A DNA stretch of 64,000 nt. Source: VMCP01 sp964527775. GTDB taxonomy: Bacteria > Bacteroidota > Bacteroidia > NS11-12g > UBA955. Shown here one piece after another: positions 14,804-23,287 of the stretch. The notes beneath the pieces were generated by a model. That model saw only the letters and a list, made by a program, of their open reading frames with translations. It was not told the origin of the DNA and did no database searches. Position numbers and translations under genes: made by a program. The DNA is taken from NCBI GenBank assembly GCA_964527775.1, contig CAZGQS010000002.1, positions 62,001 through 126,000 of the forward strand, in the 5' to 3' direction. Every line of letters starts with the position of its first letter. The first letter of the stretch is position 1.

Positions 14804-17227
14804 ATGAAATTAAAAAATACTTTCCAGCGCTTGCTGTTGTTTTTCTTGGGATGTTTAATCGCTGCTTCCGCTCAAGCACAATCAAAATTTACAGTATCTG
14901 GATTCGTGCGCGATGCTTCATCGGGTGAACGATTTGGAGGCATTAGTATCTCGGCGGTAGAAACTATCGAAGCCTTTCCTAAATCCCTGCAAACCTTTAC
15001 CAATACCTACGGATTTTACTCGTTGACGGTTGAATCCGGAAAACAACAAATGGTATTGGTTAATATGACCGGATATGAGTCAAAGGCTTTTATTTGGTCT
15101 GGAACCAAAGATACTACCGTGAATTTAGAGATTTTACCGTTGGAAGATGTAGACAAAATTGAAGCGGTAAACATTGTCAGTAAGAAAAACACGGTGGCTG
15201 ACAAGGTAGAAATGAGTAAGGTTGATATTCCTGTTAATCAGATTAAAGATATTCCGGCCTTGTTGGGAGAAAAAGACGTATTGAAAGTCATTCAACTGAT
15301 GCCAGGTGTTCAAAAAGGGGGCGAGGGACAAAGCGGTATTTATGTCCGCGGAGGCGGCCCAGACCAAAACTTATTAATCTTAGATGAAGCTATAGTTTAC
15401 AATGCCACTCACCTGTTTGGCTTCTTTTCTGTGTTCAACGGAGATGCTCTAAAATCGGTAGAATTAGTCAAAGGCGGTTTCCCTTCGAGATATGGCGGCA
15501 GACTTTCTAGTGTGATTGACCTAACCATGAAAGAAGGTAACAACCAAAAATATTCTGGAGAGGTGGGTATTGGTATGATAGGTTCTAGATTCACTTTCGA
15601 AGGGCCCATCAAAAAGGGTAAAAGTTCATTCATGATTTCTGGCAGAAGGACCTACTTAGATGTATTGATGCAACCCTTCATTATGCTTGCCAGCAACGGC
15701 GGAAACCTCGGTTATTATTTTTATGATTTCAACGCTAAAGCCAATTATGAAATCTCAGACAAAGACAAATTGTATGTCAGTGGTTATTTTGGACAAGATA
15801 AATTCTACGCTACCATCAAAGACGGTGATTATAAGTTGATTTCTGATTTTGGATGGGGAAATAGAACTTTAACTACCCGTTGGAATCACGTTTTTAGTCC
15901 AAGGTTGTTTTCAAACGCATCCTTGATCTATAGTCATTACAAGTTGGGCATCAGCGTGGAAGACAGAAGTCCGTTTGATACCTTTAGTTTGAAATATCAA
16001 AGTTTAATCAATGATATAGGAATTAAATACGACTTTGATTGGCGCCCTGCACCAGATCATCAGGTAAGATTTGGTATCAGCAGCATCAGACATCAATTTT
16101 CACCGGGTGCAGTTGTGGTGAAAGGTGGATTTGATTTTAACATCAATAGAGCCATTAAAAATATCATTACGGTTGAGTCGGGCATTTACATCGAGGACCA
16201 ATGGAAATTGGGTAAACTTCAATTGTATCCTGGGTTTAGATTGAGTCACTACCAAGTAGATCAAAAGCAATATGTTTTCCCAGAGCCTCGTTTATCAGTG
16301 GCCTATAATTTGAATCCGTCTTTGAGCTTGAAGGGGTCATATGCAAGAATGAATCAATACATTCATTTACTGAGCAACTCGGGCATTTCACTGCCCACTG
16401 ATTTGTGGGTACCAGCAACAGCAAATATTGCCCCAATGAGCAGCGAACAAACTGCGGTTGGGGTTGCAAAAGATCTAAAAGGCGGGTACAGCATTACTTT
16501 GGAAGGCTATTACAAGCACATGAACAATGTGATTCAATACAAGGAAGGGGCTTCTTTCTTGTTGGGATCAGATGATTTGTTTGATATGCAAGCTCCAACT
16601 GATTCTAGGAATTGGGAAAATGCCATCACCTCAGGGCAGGGATGGAGTTACGGTACTGAGTTGTTTTTGCAAAAGAAGATTGGAAAACTTTCGGGTTGGG
16701 TTGGGTACACATTAAGTTGGACGCAACTTAAGTTTCCTGAATTGAACCAAGGGAAAGTATTTTGGGCGAAATACGATCGCCGACACGATATTTCTATTGT
16801 GGGAATCTACAAGGCTTCTAAGAGATTAACCTTTTCAGCAACGTGGGTTTATGGTACAGGAAATGCCATTACTGCCCCACAAGGTATGATTCCGGGTAAC
16901 GGACACAGCATGAGTAAGTTTCCCATTATTTGGAGTCCACAGTTCCAAAATCAAGGCAATTGGCTGACCGATTATGGATCTCGAAATTCCTTCAGAATGG
17001 AGGCATACCACCGCTTAGATGTGGGTATGCAATTTCACCGCGAGAAACGACGAGGTCGCGAAACTTGGGAGCTAAGTTTCTATAACGCATACAACCGTTT
17101 TAACCCATTCTTTTATTATGGTAGCACCAGCTATAATTGGCAAACAGGAGAAGAATACTGGGGTTTGAAAAAAGTAACATTATTTCCAATTATTCCGTCA
17201 CTTTCATGGTCCTTTAAATTTAGATAA
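14804..17227 (+). CDS. TonB-dependent receptor with carboxypeptidase-like N-terminal domain
   Basis: An 807-residue outer-membrane receptor: signal peptide (about 1-26, ending SAQAQ), a carboxypeptidase-regulatory-like domain (SGFVRDASSGERFGG, about 30-115), a plug domain (GQSGIYVRGGGPDQNLLILDE, about 170-220; the Ser-Val-Glu-Leu-Val-Lys-Gly segment near 220) and a beta-barrel ending SLSWSFKFR with the C-terminal aromatic. I start at ATG 14804; a GTG further upstream would only lengthen the signal peptide. A DUF4249 lipoprotein follows after 8 nt, a pairing common in Bacteroidota. There is no SusD homologue. Cargo unknown. Confidence 0.9.
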   Translation: MKLKNTFQRLLLFFLGCLIAASAQAQSKFTVSGFVRDASSGERFGGISISAVETIEAFPKSLQTFTNTYGFYSLTVESGKQQMVLVNMTGYESKAFIWSGTKDTTVNLEILPLEDVDKIEAVNIVSKKNTVADKVEMSKVDIPVNQIKDIPALLGEKDVLKVIQLMPGVQKGGEGQSGIYVRGGGPDQNLLILDEAIVYNATHLFGFFSVFNGDALKSVELVKGGFPSRYGGRLSSVIDLTMKEGNNQKYSGEVGIGMIGSRFTFEGPIKKGKSSFMISGRRTYLDVLMQPFIMLASNGGNLGYYFYDFNAKANYEISDKDKLYVSGYFGQDKFYATIKDGDYKLISDFGWGNRTLTTRWNHVFSPRLFSNASLIYSHYKLGISVEDRSPFDTFSLKYQSLINDIGIKYDFDWRPAPDHQVRFGISSIRHQFSPGAVVVKGGFDFNINRAIKNIITVESGIYIEDQWKLGKLQLYPGFRLSHYQVDQKQYVFPEPRLSVAYNLNPSLSLKGSYARMNQYIHLLSNSGISLPTDLWVPATANIAPMSSEQTAVGVAKDLKGGYSITLEGYYKHMNNVIQYKEGASFLLGSDDLFDMQAPTDSRNWENAITSGQGWSYGTELFLQKKIGKLSGWVGYTLSWTQLKFPELNQGKVFWAKYDRRHDISIVGIYKASKRLTFSATWVYGTGNAITAPQGMIPGNGHSMSKFPIIWSPQFQNQGNWLTDYGSRNSFRMEAYHRLDVGMQFHREKRRGRETWELSFYNAYNRFNPFFYYGSTSYNWQTGEEYWGLKKVTLFPIIPSLSWSFKFR

Positions 17228-17235
17228 TCATCATT

Positions 17236-18120
17236 ATGAAGACTTTAAGAACTATCGCATTTTTATGGGTTTTTGTCGGATTGTTAACATCTTGCGAAAG
17301 AGATGCCGAGGTTGATCCACCTAAATTTGAGCGTAAACCTGTCATTATGTGTTTAATGACACCCCAAATGCCTTATGCCGAAGTACAAGTTACATATACC
17401 AAACCATATTATGGAAAACGCAAATGGGACGATACCGCGGAAACCGTCAACGGTTGTACTGTTGTGATGACTGATTTGTCAGGCAAACTCTCTGATACGT
17501 TTTATTCAACGGGTTCTGGATTATACAGACTTGACTTCAATAGAATTGTACTTGTTCCAAAATTAACTTATGAGTTGTCTGTAATTATGCCAGACGGAAA
17601 GGTTTTCAAGGCACAATCAACGGTGCCTCCTCGAGCTGATTTTACCAAGGCAAGAATATCGTATTTCGAAATGCGCGAACCAGAGGACCAAGGGGGTATG
17701 GGTTGGGAATACACTACCATTCCTTACACGATGGAGTTTGAGTATAAGGGTTTGGATGAGCGCTTTTATGTTTCTCCTCAATTAGACGGTAACTTTTTGG
17801 ATTCTGCAAAAAACAATCTCCTTTTAGAAATGTACTTCCCCGAAATCATGAAACAAGGTAATAACACTGATTTTATGTCTAAAATATTGACTCGAAGCAG
17901 TTTTTACGCCGGTTGGGGAAATGAGCCACCATTTACCTTGCAGCAATTTGAGGGGGCTATTTACACGATGGACAAAGCTTATCGCAATTACTATTTGAGC
18001 CAATTTCAATACGATGCAACGCCGTTCAATGAGCCTACTTTGTTTATGTCAAATTTCTCCGAGGGTTCTTTGGGCGTTTTTGGATGTTACGATTTTGTTC
18101 AAGGAACATTGAAATATTGA
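17236..18120 (+). CDS. DUF4249 lipoprotein
   Basis: A 294-residue protein with a lipoprotein signal (lipobox LLTSC, Cys20) followed by a DUF4249 domain: an early strand PVIMCLMTPQMPYAEVQVTY, then GSGLYRLDF and a C-terminal block ending EGSLGVFGCYDFVQGTLKY. DUF4249 proteins usually sit beside TonB receptors like the one just upstream, and are thought to be surface lipoproteins assisting them; that role is inference from gene pairing, not experiment known to me. Same operon as the receptor (8-nt gap). Confidence 0.85.
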   Translation: MKTLRTIAFLWVFVGLLTSCERDAEVDPPKFERKPVIMCLMTPQMPYAEVQVTYTKPYYGKRKWDDTAETVNGCTVVMTDLSGKLSDTFYSTGSGLYRLDFNRIVLVPKLTYELSVIMPDGKVFKAQSTVPPRADFTKARISYFEMREPEDQGGMGWEYTTIPYTMEFEYKGLDERFYVSPQLDGNFLDSAKNNLLLEMYFPEIMKQGNNTDFMSKILTRSSFYAGWGNEPPFTLQQFEGAIYTMDKAYRNYYLSQFQYDATPFNEPTLFMSNFSEGSLGVFGCYDFVQGTLKY

Positions 18121-18153
18121 TTAGTGGCCTACCTTATTGATTGAGGTGAGAAT

Positions 18154-19242
18154 TTAGATGAGTCTCTGGTAAGCTCTCCACCAACGATCAGGCATTTCAC
18201 CGTCACAAACCAATTGATAATCTTTGTATGAACAACCAATAAAAAAGGTTTGGTTGTCATAAGGGTGGGGTATTTCCATCCACCATCGATTGCTTTTGCG
18301 GCTTTTATAGAAGTTGATTTCGTGCCCAGTACTTTCTAGTTTATTCCTATAAATGAGATAATCAGCATCTTCTTTATCGGGGTGGTCATTGTACCTAGTG
18401 ATGTATCCGTCTAGGAAATACCAAATCAATTGAGCAGCAAGATTGTCAGTGATTGGACACGGTGATTGGCTAAAACCGTAAAATTGTGCCGAAGATAATT
18501 TGTTAGATAGTCCAGCATAACGAGCAATTTGGCAGGCCTCTTCGGCGTAAAACCCGTTGGGATTAGGGAGTTCAACGCCGGGTGCATCAGAATATCTGAT
18601 AGCGTTTAGGTCAAAAGACATTAAATGTGAACTTCTGAGCACGGGTTCAGTTTCTTCCATTTGGTTTCTGAGCATACCCAAACGGTAATTTTCGAAGTAT
18701 AATTTTTCTAGTGTATTTGATGTTTCTTGGGTGATTAAGTAAGATTGGGTACCCAAAAAGTCAATATTGAATAGGTGTTTATTTTGATTGGTTGAAACAA
18801 TGCGGTTCAAGTCAGAATCTTTGTCAAAATTTAATGTGGAACTGACATGTACCAATTCAATGGCATCATCGGAGTTTCTATAAGCGTTAAAATGAGCGTA
18901 AAGTTGGGGATGTGTTTCACCTAGAACCACAACGGTTATGTTGAGAGAAATCAATTCGCCAATGGCTTCGGAGATGGCAAATTCTTGCTGTTTTTTATCA
19001 AATGTTTGAACAATATTTCCTAAGTCTACAATGGGTAATTTTTCAAAACGCCAAGCAAGTGAGTATAATTGTTTGCGCACGGCATTGGCTCTTTCGCCCA
19101 GTCCAATAAGGGCTATTTTGGTTTTTTGGAGCTTAGGAAATGTTAGGTAATGGGCCTGAACATTGCCGCCGAGTAAGGCTTTTTTGCCTTTGAATGGTTG
19201 ATATGTTTCTTCGGGTATAGGGGTAAAAAAAGCGTCAATCAT
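18154..19242 (-). CDS. Arginase/formimidoylglutamase-fold protein, probably catalytically inactive
   Basis: A 362-residue protein with the layout of the ureohydrolase superfamily but degraded metal sites. The GGDHS loop appears as LGETHPQLYA (near residue 108), the DAHxD motif is absent (region HVSSTLNFDKDSD), and the SxDxDxxDP motif appears as SFDLNAIRYSDAPG, keeping one aspartate and losing two. The surrounding ELPNPNGFYAEEACQIARYAGLS fits the family. Automatic annotation would call it formimidoylglutamase, but most Mn ligands are missing. I start at ATG 19242 (MIDAFFTP); codons upstream do not resemble the family. No hut genes are nearby. Confidence 0.7.
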   Translation of the reverse strand: MIDAFFTPIPEETYQPFKGKKALLGGNVQAHYLTFPKLQKTKIALIGLGERANAVRKQLYSLAWRFEKLPIVDLGNIVQTFDKKQQEFAISEAIGELISLNITVVVLGETHPQLYAHFNAYRNSDDAIELVHVSSTLNFDKDSDLNRIVSTNQNKHLFNIDFLGTQSYLITQETSNTLEKLYFENYRLGMLRNQMEETEPVLRSSHLMSFDLNAIRYSDAPGVELPNPNGFYAEEACQIARYAGLSNKLSSAQFYGFSQSPCPITDNLAAQLIWYFLDGYITRYNDHPDKEDADYLIYRNKLESTGHEINFYKSRKSNRWWMEIPHPYDNQTFFIGCSYKDYQLVCDGEMPDRWWRAYQRLI

Positions 19243-19333
19243 TGATGATGCAATTTGTTGAATATTCGGCAGTAGTATTTTGAAACTAATGCACACATTA
19301 CTATTTGTACATAAAAACATACTTAAAAGGCAG

Positions 19334-19341
19334 TAATTTTG
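19334..19341 (+). promoter_or_regulatory. Promoter -7 box (TAATTTTG) for the ferredoxin reductase gene
   Basis: Exact TAnnTTTG match, 7 nt before the ATG at 19349, implying an mRNA with almost no leader. Confidence 0.65.
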
Positions 19342-19348
19342 TAAAATA

Positions 19349-20422
19349 ATGAGTGAAGGATTTTATCAATTAAAAGTTGCGAAAGTGGTTGCAGAAACTT
19401 CAGATGCAACGACCTTTTATTTTGATGTACCTGCTGAGTTGAAAGAACAATTTTCTTACACTGCAGGACAATATTTGACGTTTGAGGCTGAAATTAACGG
19501 TGAGAAGGTGAGAAGAAGTTATTCTTTGTGTACTTATTCAGGTGTTGATAGTATGCCAGCTGTAACCGTCAAGCGCGTAGATGGAGGCAGAATGAGTAAT
19601 TATTTCAACTCAGAGATTAAAGAAGGGGCTTTGATGCATGTAATGCCTCCTATGGGTAAGTTTACCGTAGTTCCAACGGCTAGTGCTTCGCGCAATTTTG
19701 TTTTGTTCGCTGGTGGAAGCGGTATCACTCCCGTTCTGGGTATTGCCAAAGCGATATTAAATGATGAACCCAATAGCAAGGTGAGTTTGGTTTACGCTAA
19801 TCGCGACCCTGAATCTGTGATATTTAAAGCCTTGTTGAAGGACATGGAATCAAAATTCAGCGGCCGTTTCCAGGTGCTTTTGAGTTACGATAAGGCGCCT
19901 TTAACTTGGTTTGGATTGAAGGGACAATTGACAGAAGATAAGGTTCAGAATATTGTAAAAAGCAAAATAGGGGGTTCATTTGATCAGTACCACTATTTCA
20001 TCTGCGGACCTGGACCTATGATGGAAGTTATTAAGTCTGGTTTGATGGGTATTTCAGTGCCATCAGATAGAATTAATATTGAATATTTCTCAGCTCCAAC
20101 GTCCAAAACAGAACAAGTGGAAGAAACGGCAGATGCTACATTTACAGGCAAGGCTGAGGTAACAATTGAAGTTTACGGAAAAACGCATACCATTACATGC
20201 GATAAAGATACAACCATCTTGAATGCAGCGATGAAGCAGGGTATTGACCCTCCATACAGTTGCACTGTGGGTGTATGTACTACTTGCAGAGCGAAGGTAA
20301 AGGTGGGTAGCTTGCATATGTTAGAAAGAGAGGGATTGTCTGACAAAGAGATCCAAGATGGCTTTGTTTTAACCTGTCAAGCAGTACCTAGAAGTAATAA
20401 GATTGAACTAAAATACGAGTAA
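19349..20422 (+). CDS. PaaE-like ferredoxin-NAD(P)H reductase with C-terminal 2Fe-2S domain
   Basis: A 357-residue electron-transfer flavoprotein. The FAD domain has RRSYSLCTY (near residue 52), the NAD(P) domain has GGSGITPVLGIAKAIL (near 120) and ICGPGPMMEVI (near 218), and the C-terminal 2Fe-2S ferredoxin domain has PYSCTVGVCTTCRAKV with the last cysteine in LTCQA. This order (FAD, NAD, ferredoxin) matches PaaE of phenylacetyl-CoA epoxidase and related oxygenase reductases. No paa genes are present, so the partner oxygenase is unknown and a general role is possible. It ends in a 15-bp terminator whose stem contains the stop codon. Confidence 0.9.
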   Translation: MSEGFYQLKVAKVVAETSDATTFYFDVPAELKEQFSYTAGQYLTFEAEINGEKVRRSYSLCTYSGVDSMPAVTVKRVDGGRMSNYFNSEIKEGALMHVMPPMGKFTVVPTASASRNFVLFAGGSGITPVLGIAKAILNDEPNSKVSLVYANRDPESVIFKALLKDMESKFSGRFQVLLSYDKAPLTWFGLKGQLTEDKVQNIVKSKIGGSFDQYHYFICGPGPMMEVIKSGLMGISVPSDRINIEYFSAPTSKTEQVEETADATFTGKAEVTIEVYGKTHTITCDKDTTILNAAMKQGIDPPYSCTVGVCTTCRAKVKVGSLHMLEREGLSDKEIQDGFVLTCQAVPRSNKIELKYE

Positions 20423-20446
20423 TAGCAGTTTTATTACTCGTATTTT
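20410..20446 (+). terminator. Intrinsic terminator overlapping the stop codon
   Basis: AAAATACGAGTAATA and TATTACTCGTATTTT form a perfect 15-bp stem with a 7-nt loop. The TAA stop (20420-20422) lies in the left arm. A second, weaker 10-bp hairpin follows at 20454-20478 without a T-run. Confidence 0.85.
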
Positions 20447-20483
20447 CCATTCTCTGTTAGGAATTCTTTTCCTGACAGCATAT

Positions 20484-20511
20484 AAAAAAAGGGGCCCTAA
20501 AGCCCCTTTTT
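20484..20511 (-). terminator. Intrinsic terminator after rluD
   Basis: AAAAAGGGGC/GCCCCTTTTT, a 10-bp stem with a 6-nt loop and a 7-T tail on the minus strand, 10 nt after the rluD stop. The symmetric tails make it potentially bidirectional. Confidence 0.88.
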
Positions 20512-20521
20512 AAGTTTATCT

Positions 20522-21544
20522 TCAATTAAAGAAATTGGACATTTCATTTAATAGATTCTGAAAATCACTTGGCAATTCACTTTCTAAAAACAATTCTTCT
20601 TTGGAAGTTGGGTGAATAAAGCCAATTTCTTTAGCGTGAAGTGCCTGTCTGGGCATTAATTGCATTTGTAAGCTGATAAACCTATTGAATTTTGGTATTC
20701 CTGCTCCTTTGATTACGGTAGCCCCCCCATACATTTCATCGCTGAACAATGGGTGTCCAATTGATGAAAAATGAGCCCTGATTTGATGGGTTCTGCCAGT
20801 CTCCAAAGTGCATTCCACCAAGGTTAAATAGTGGAATCGTTGAAGGATTTTATAATGTGTGATGGCAAGTTTGCCTTCTTCGGGGGTGTCATAATGTTTC
20901 GATTTTCTTCGGTCTTTGGGGTCACGTGCAAGATAACCCTTAATGGTGCCTTCTTCTTTCTGTACATCGCCCCAAACCAATGCCCAGTACTTTCTGTGAA
21001 TGCTGTGATCAAAAAACTGCTTTCCTAAGAAACTCAGCGCAAATTCATTTTTACCAATAACCAATAATCCTGAAGTGTCTTTGTCAATTCTATGCACCAG
21101 CCCTGGACGGTGATTTTCGGCTTTCACGGGTAATTGTCCAAAGTAATAAACCAAAGCATTGACCAAAGTACCTGATGGATTTCCCGCGCCTGGATGAACG
21201 ACCATTCCGGCTGGCTTGTTGATGATGGCCAAATCATCATCTTCGTACACCACATCTAGGGGTATGTTTTCAGGATAAACTTCGGTATCGCGGGGTTCTT
21301 CTGGAAGTAAAATTCGAATATGGTCTTTGGGTTTAACTTTATAGTTGCTTTTGGTAGACTTTTCGTTTACCAAAACACTGCCTGCTTCAATGGCTGCTTG
21401 AATTCTAGTTCTCGACGCATGAGCAATTCTATGCATCAACCAACGGTCAATTCTCATGGGCTCTTGGCCAGGATCAACGGTAAAGGCAAAATGTTCAAAA
21501 AGGGCTTCGGGATCTTCGGAATCTGTAATATGCTGGTTATTCAT
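20522..21544 (-). CDS. rluD: RluA/RluD-family 23S rRNA pseudouridine synthase
   Basis: A 340-residue pseudouridine synthase with an N-terminal S4 RNA-binding domain (RIDRWLMHRIAHASRTRIQAA, near residue 28) and the RluA catalytic domain: NKPAGMVVHPGAG (near 110), the catalytic aspartate in HRIDKDTSGLL (near 155) and TGRTHQIRAHF (near 245). The domain order matches RluD, which modifies helix 69; the assignment to RluD rather than RluC is moderate. I start at ATG 21544 (MNNQHITDS), 8 nt after the stop of the metallophosphatase gene, so it is probably the third gene of that operon. Confidence 0.9.
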   Translation of the reverse strand: MNNQHITDSEDPEALFEHFAFTVDPGQEPMRIDRWLMHRIAHASRTRIQAAIEAGSVLVNEKSTKSNYKVKPKDHIRILLPEEPRDTEVYPENIPLDVVYEDDDLAIINKPAGMVVHPGAGNPSGTLVNALVYYFGQLPVKAENHRPGLVHRIDKDTSGLLVIGKNEFALSFLGKQFFDHSIHRKYWALVWGDVQKEEGTIKGYLARDPKDRRKSKHYDTPEEGKLAITHYKILQRFHYLTLVECTLETGRTHQIRAHFSSIGHPLFSDEMYGGATVIKGAGIPKFNRFISLQMQLMPRQALHAKEIGFIHPTSKEELFLESELPSDFQNLLNEMSNFFN

Positions 21545-21552
21545 GAATGTGA

Positions 21553-22416
21553 TTAAATATGGAAATGGAGTTTGCCTAATTGCAGCCCGGCCCATCCGGC
21601 TTGGTTTACAATGGTATATTTCCCCTTTTTGTTTTTGATGGATATGGGTTTTTCTAAAAATGTGTGTGTGTGTCCACCCAAAATGGCATCTATGCCGTAA
21701 GTATTTTGTGCTAATTTAAGGTCATCAATTTTATCTGATTCATATTTATATCCCAAGTGAGACAATACAATCACAATGTCACAACTTTGATTTAGTCTAA
21801 GTTCATTGACGGTTCTTTGGAGAGGTTCAATGGGGTCTTGGTAAATAATACCTTCGTACGATTTTTGGGGAAGTAGATCGTGAAAATCAATGGCAACGCC
21901 AGTAATGCCGACCTTGATTTTGCCCGATTGAATGATTTTATAAGGTTTTATGATCTCCTGAAAACCTTTGTGATTGATTTGGTAGTTGCATAAAACAGTG
22001 GGAGTTTCATATTTTTTTCGCAACTCACACAGATGATCAATGCCAAGATCAAAGTCATGATTTCCTATAGTTGTAGCTTGATAATTGACGTTTTTCATCC
22101 ATTCAAGCTCTGGGTGTCCTTTAAAAACATTGAAGTAAGCGGTGCCTTGCCAAACATCGCCACTGTCTAGTAATATTACATTTTTATATTGTTTTCTGAA
22201 TTGATCAATCAGCGTTTTTAACTGAGAAATTCCACCTTTATTTCCCCATGTTTTGTGGGTGCTGGGGAAGGGTTCAAATCGACTGTGAAAATCATTGGTA
22301 TGTAAAATGACCAATTCTTCTTTGTTCCAAATTCCCGATGCTTCCAGTTCATTTGCACTAAACACACTGCCAGCAACCAACGTGGATGATAGTTGAATGA
22401 ATTTTTTCCTGTTCAT
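21553..22416 (-). CDS. 5'-nucleotidase/UshA-type metallophosphatase, catalytic half
   Basis: A 287-residue exported metallophosphoesterase with the UshA/YfkN N-terminal motifs in order: HTNDFHS (near residue 39), DSGDVWQGT (near 84), GNHDFDLG (near 117), VLSHLG (near 220) and GGHTHT (near 246). It ends straight after that domain, without the C-terminal substrate-binding domain, which is encoded by the gene just upstream in the operon (ATGA overlap). The N-terminus MNRKKFIQLSSTLVAGS looks like a Sec, possibly Tat-like, signal. Such enzymes dephosphorylate nucleotides in the periplasm. Confidence 0.88.
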   Translation of the reverse strand: MNRKKFIQLSSTLVAGSVFSANELEASGIWNKEELVILHTNDFHSRFEPFPSTHKTWGNKGGISQLKTLIDQFRKQYKNVILLDSGDVWQGTAYFNVFKGHPELEWMKNVNYQATTIGNHDFDLGIDHLCELRKKYETPTVLCNYQINHKGFQEIIKPYKIIQSGKIKVGITGVAIDFHDLLPQKSYEGIIYQDPIEPLQRTVNELRLNQSCDIVIVLSHLGYKYESDKIDDLKLAQNTYGIDAILGGHTHTFLEKPISIKNKKGKYTIVNQAGWAGLQLGKLHFHI

Positions 22417-23204
22417 TGGTTTTCTGTAAAAATAAAACGGTCTTCGTTTCTGGGGTTGATGTCGCCAGTCTCTTCAAATTCACGAGAAAAACCGTTGATG
22501 AGGGCTTCTCTCACCAAGATTCCTGTTTGAATTTTTTTCTGGGGATATTTTAGCGCGGTAAATCCGTCTCCTCCTTGTTGCATGAAGTCATTGGTTGCCA
22601 CCCAGTAATTCCTTCGGCTATCGAATGCATTTCCATTGATTGTTGCTTTTAACCAACGGTCTTCTCCCAAGGTTATTTGGGCATTGGCCATGGGACAACC
22701 ACCTTTTTGGGCGATCTGATTCAAAAGTGTATCCATTTGTTGGCCGTTCAATTGAACTAAGACTATTTCGTTGTCAAAAGGTGAAAGTTCATAAATTTGG
22801 CCGAGGGTAATATTTCCAGCAAACAATGATACCCTGAATCCCCCGTAATTGGATATAGTAAAATCTACTTTCGTTAAAGGGTTGTTTGATGTCCATAATT
22901 GTGCTGCTTGGTGCATGAAATCAGCACAAACCCTGGCAATGTTTGCTTCTTGAGATCGACTTTGATCTATTTTCCCTTTGTACCTAATATTTAGCAAATC
23001 ATTGCTGGTTTTTGAAATGACTTTACTCATTTTAAGTTCAACAGAATCTTTGAAGGGCTTAAGCCAAAAAACGATAGCAGAATCAGGCAGGGTATTTTCA
23101 CTTACCGCCATATTTGCTGATGTCTCAGATATATATTTTGGCTGTGAACATCCCCAGAAAAAGATGAAAAAAACGATGAAAATGGGTGAATTTCGAATGA
23201 GCAT
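22413..23204 (-). CDS. 5'-nucleotidase C-terminal-domain lipoprotein
   Basis: A 263-residue lipoprotein (lipobox IFFWGC, Cys near residue 19) whose body is the 5'-nucleotidase C-terminal domain: NYGGFRVSLFAGNITLGQIY, the PFDN motif in ELSPFDNEIVLVQLNG, and ATNDFMQQGGDGF near the end. This domain binds the nucleoside in UshA-like enzymes. It lacks metal ligands and overlaps by ATGA with the metallophosphatase gene, so the two polypeptides probably form one split enzyme anchored to a membrane. An upstream ATG at 23243 would add 13 residues; 23204 gives a cleaner lipoprotein signal. Confidence 0.85.
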   Translation of the reverse strand: MLIRNSPIFIVFFIFFWGCSQPKYISETSANMAVSENTLPDSAIVFWLKPFKDSVELKMSKVISKTSNDLLNIRYKGKIDQSRSQEANIARVCADFMHQAAQLWTSNNPLTKVDFTISNYGGFRVSLFAGNITLGQIYELSPFDNEIVLVQLNGQQMDTLLNQIAQKGGCPMANAQITLGEDRWLKATINGNAFDSRRNYWVATNDFMQQGGDGFTALKYPQKKIQTGILVREALINGFSREFEETGDINPRNEDRFIFTENQ

Positions 23205-23270
23205 GGGGTTAAATTTGGTTAACCTGCTGTAAAATAAGTTCATTTTGTTTGAGGTGCGGATATTTTTTGG

Positions 23271-23278
23271 GAAATTTG
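23271..23278 (+). promoter_or_regulatory. Weak -7 box (GAAATTTG) of the lamin-tail/TonB/nuclease operon
   Basis: GAAATTTG differs from TAnnTTTG only in the first base and lies 9 nt before the ATG at 23288. The same octamer precedes the AT-hook gene at 53931-53938. Confidence 0.45.
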
Positions 23279-23287
23279 TAGATAATT

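Noticed and set aside
18154..19242. Functional formimidoylglutamase (histidine degradation)
   Set aside because: Key metal ligands are missing and no hut genes are nearby.
20454..20478. Second hairpin between the ferredoxin reductase and rluD as another terminator
   Set aside because: It has no T-run on either strand and lies between two much stronger terminators.
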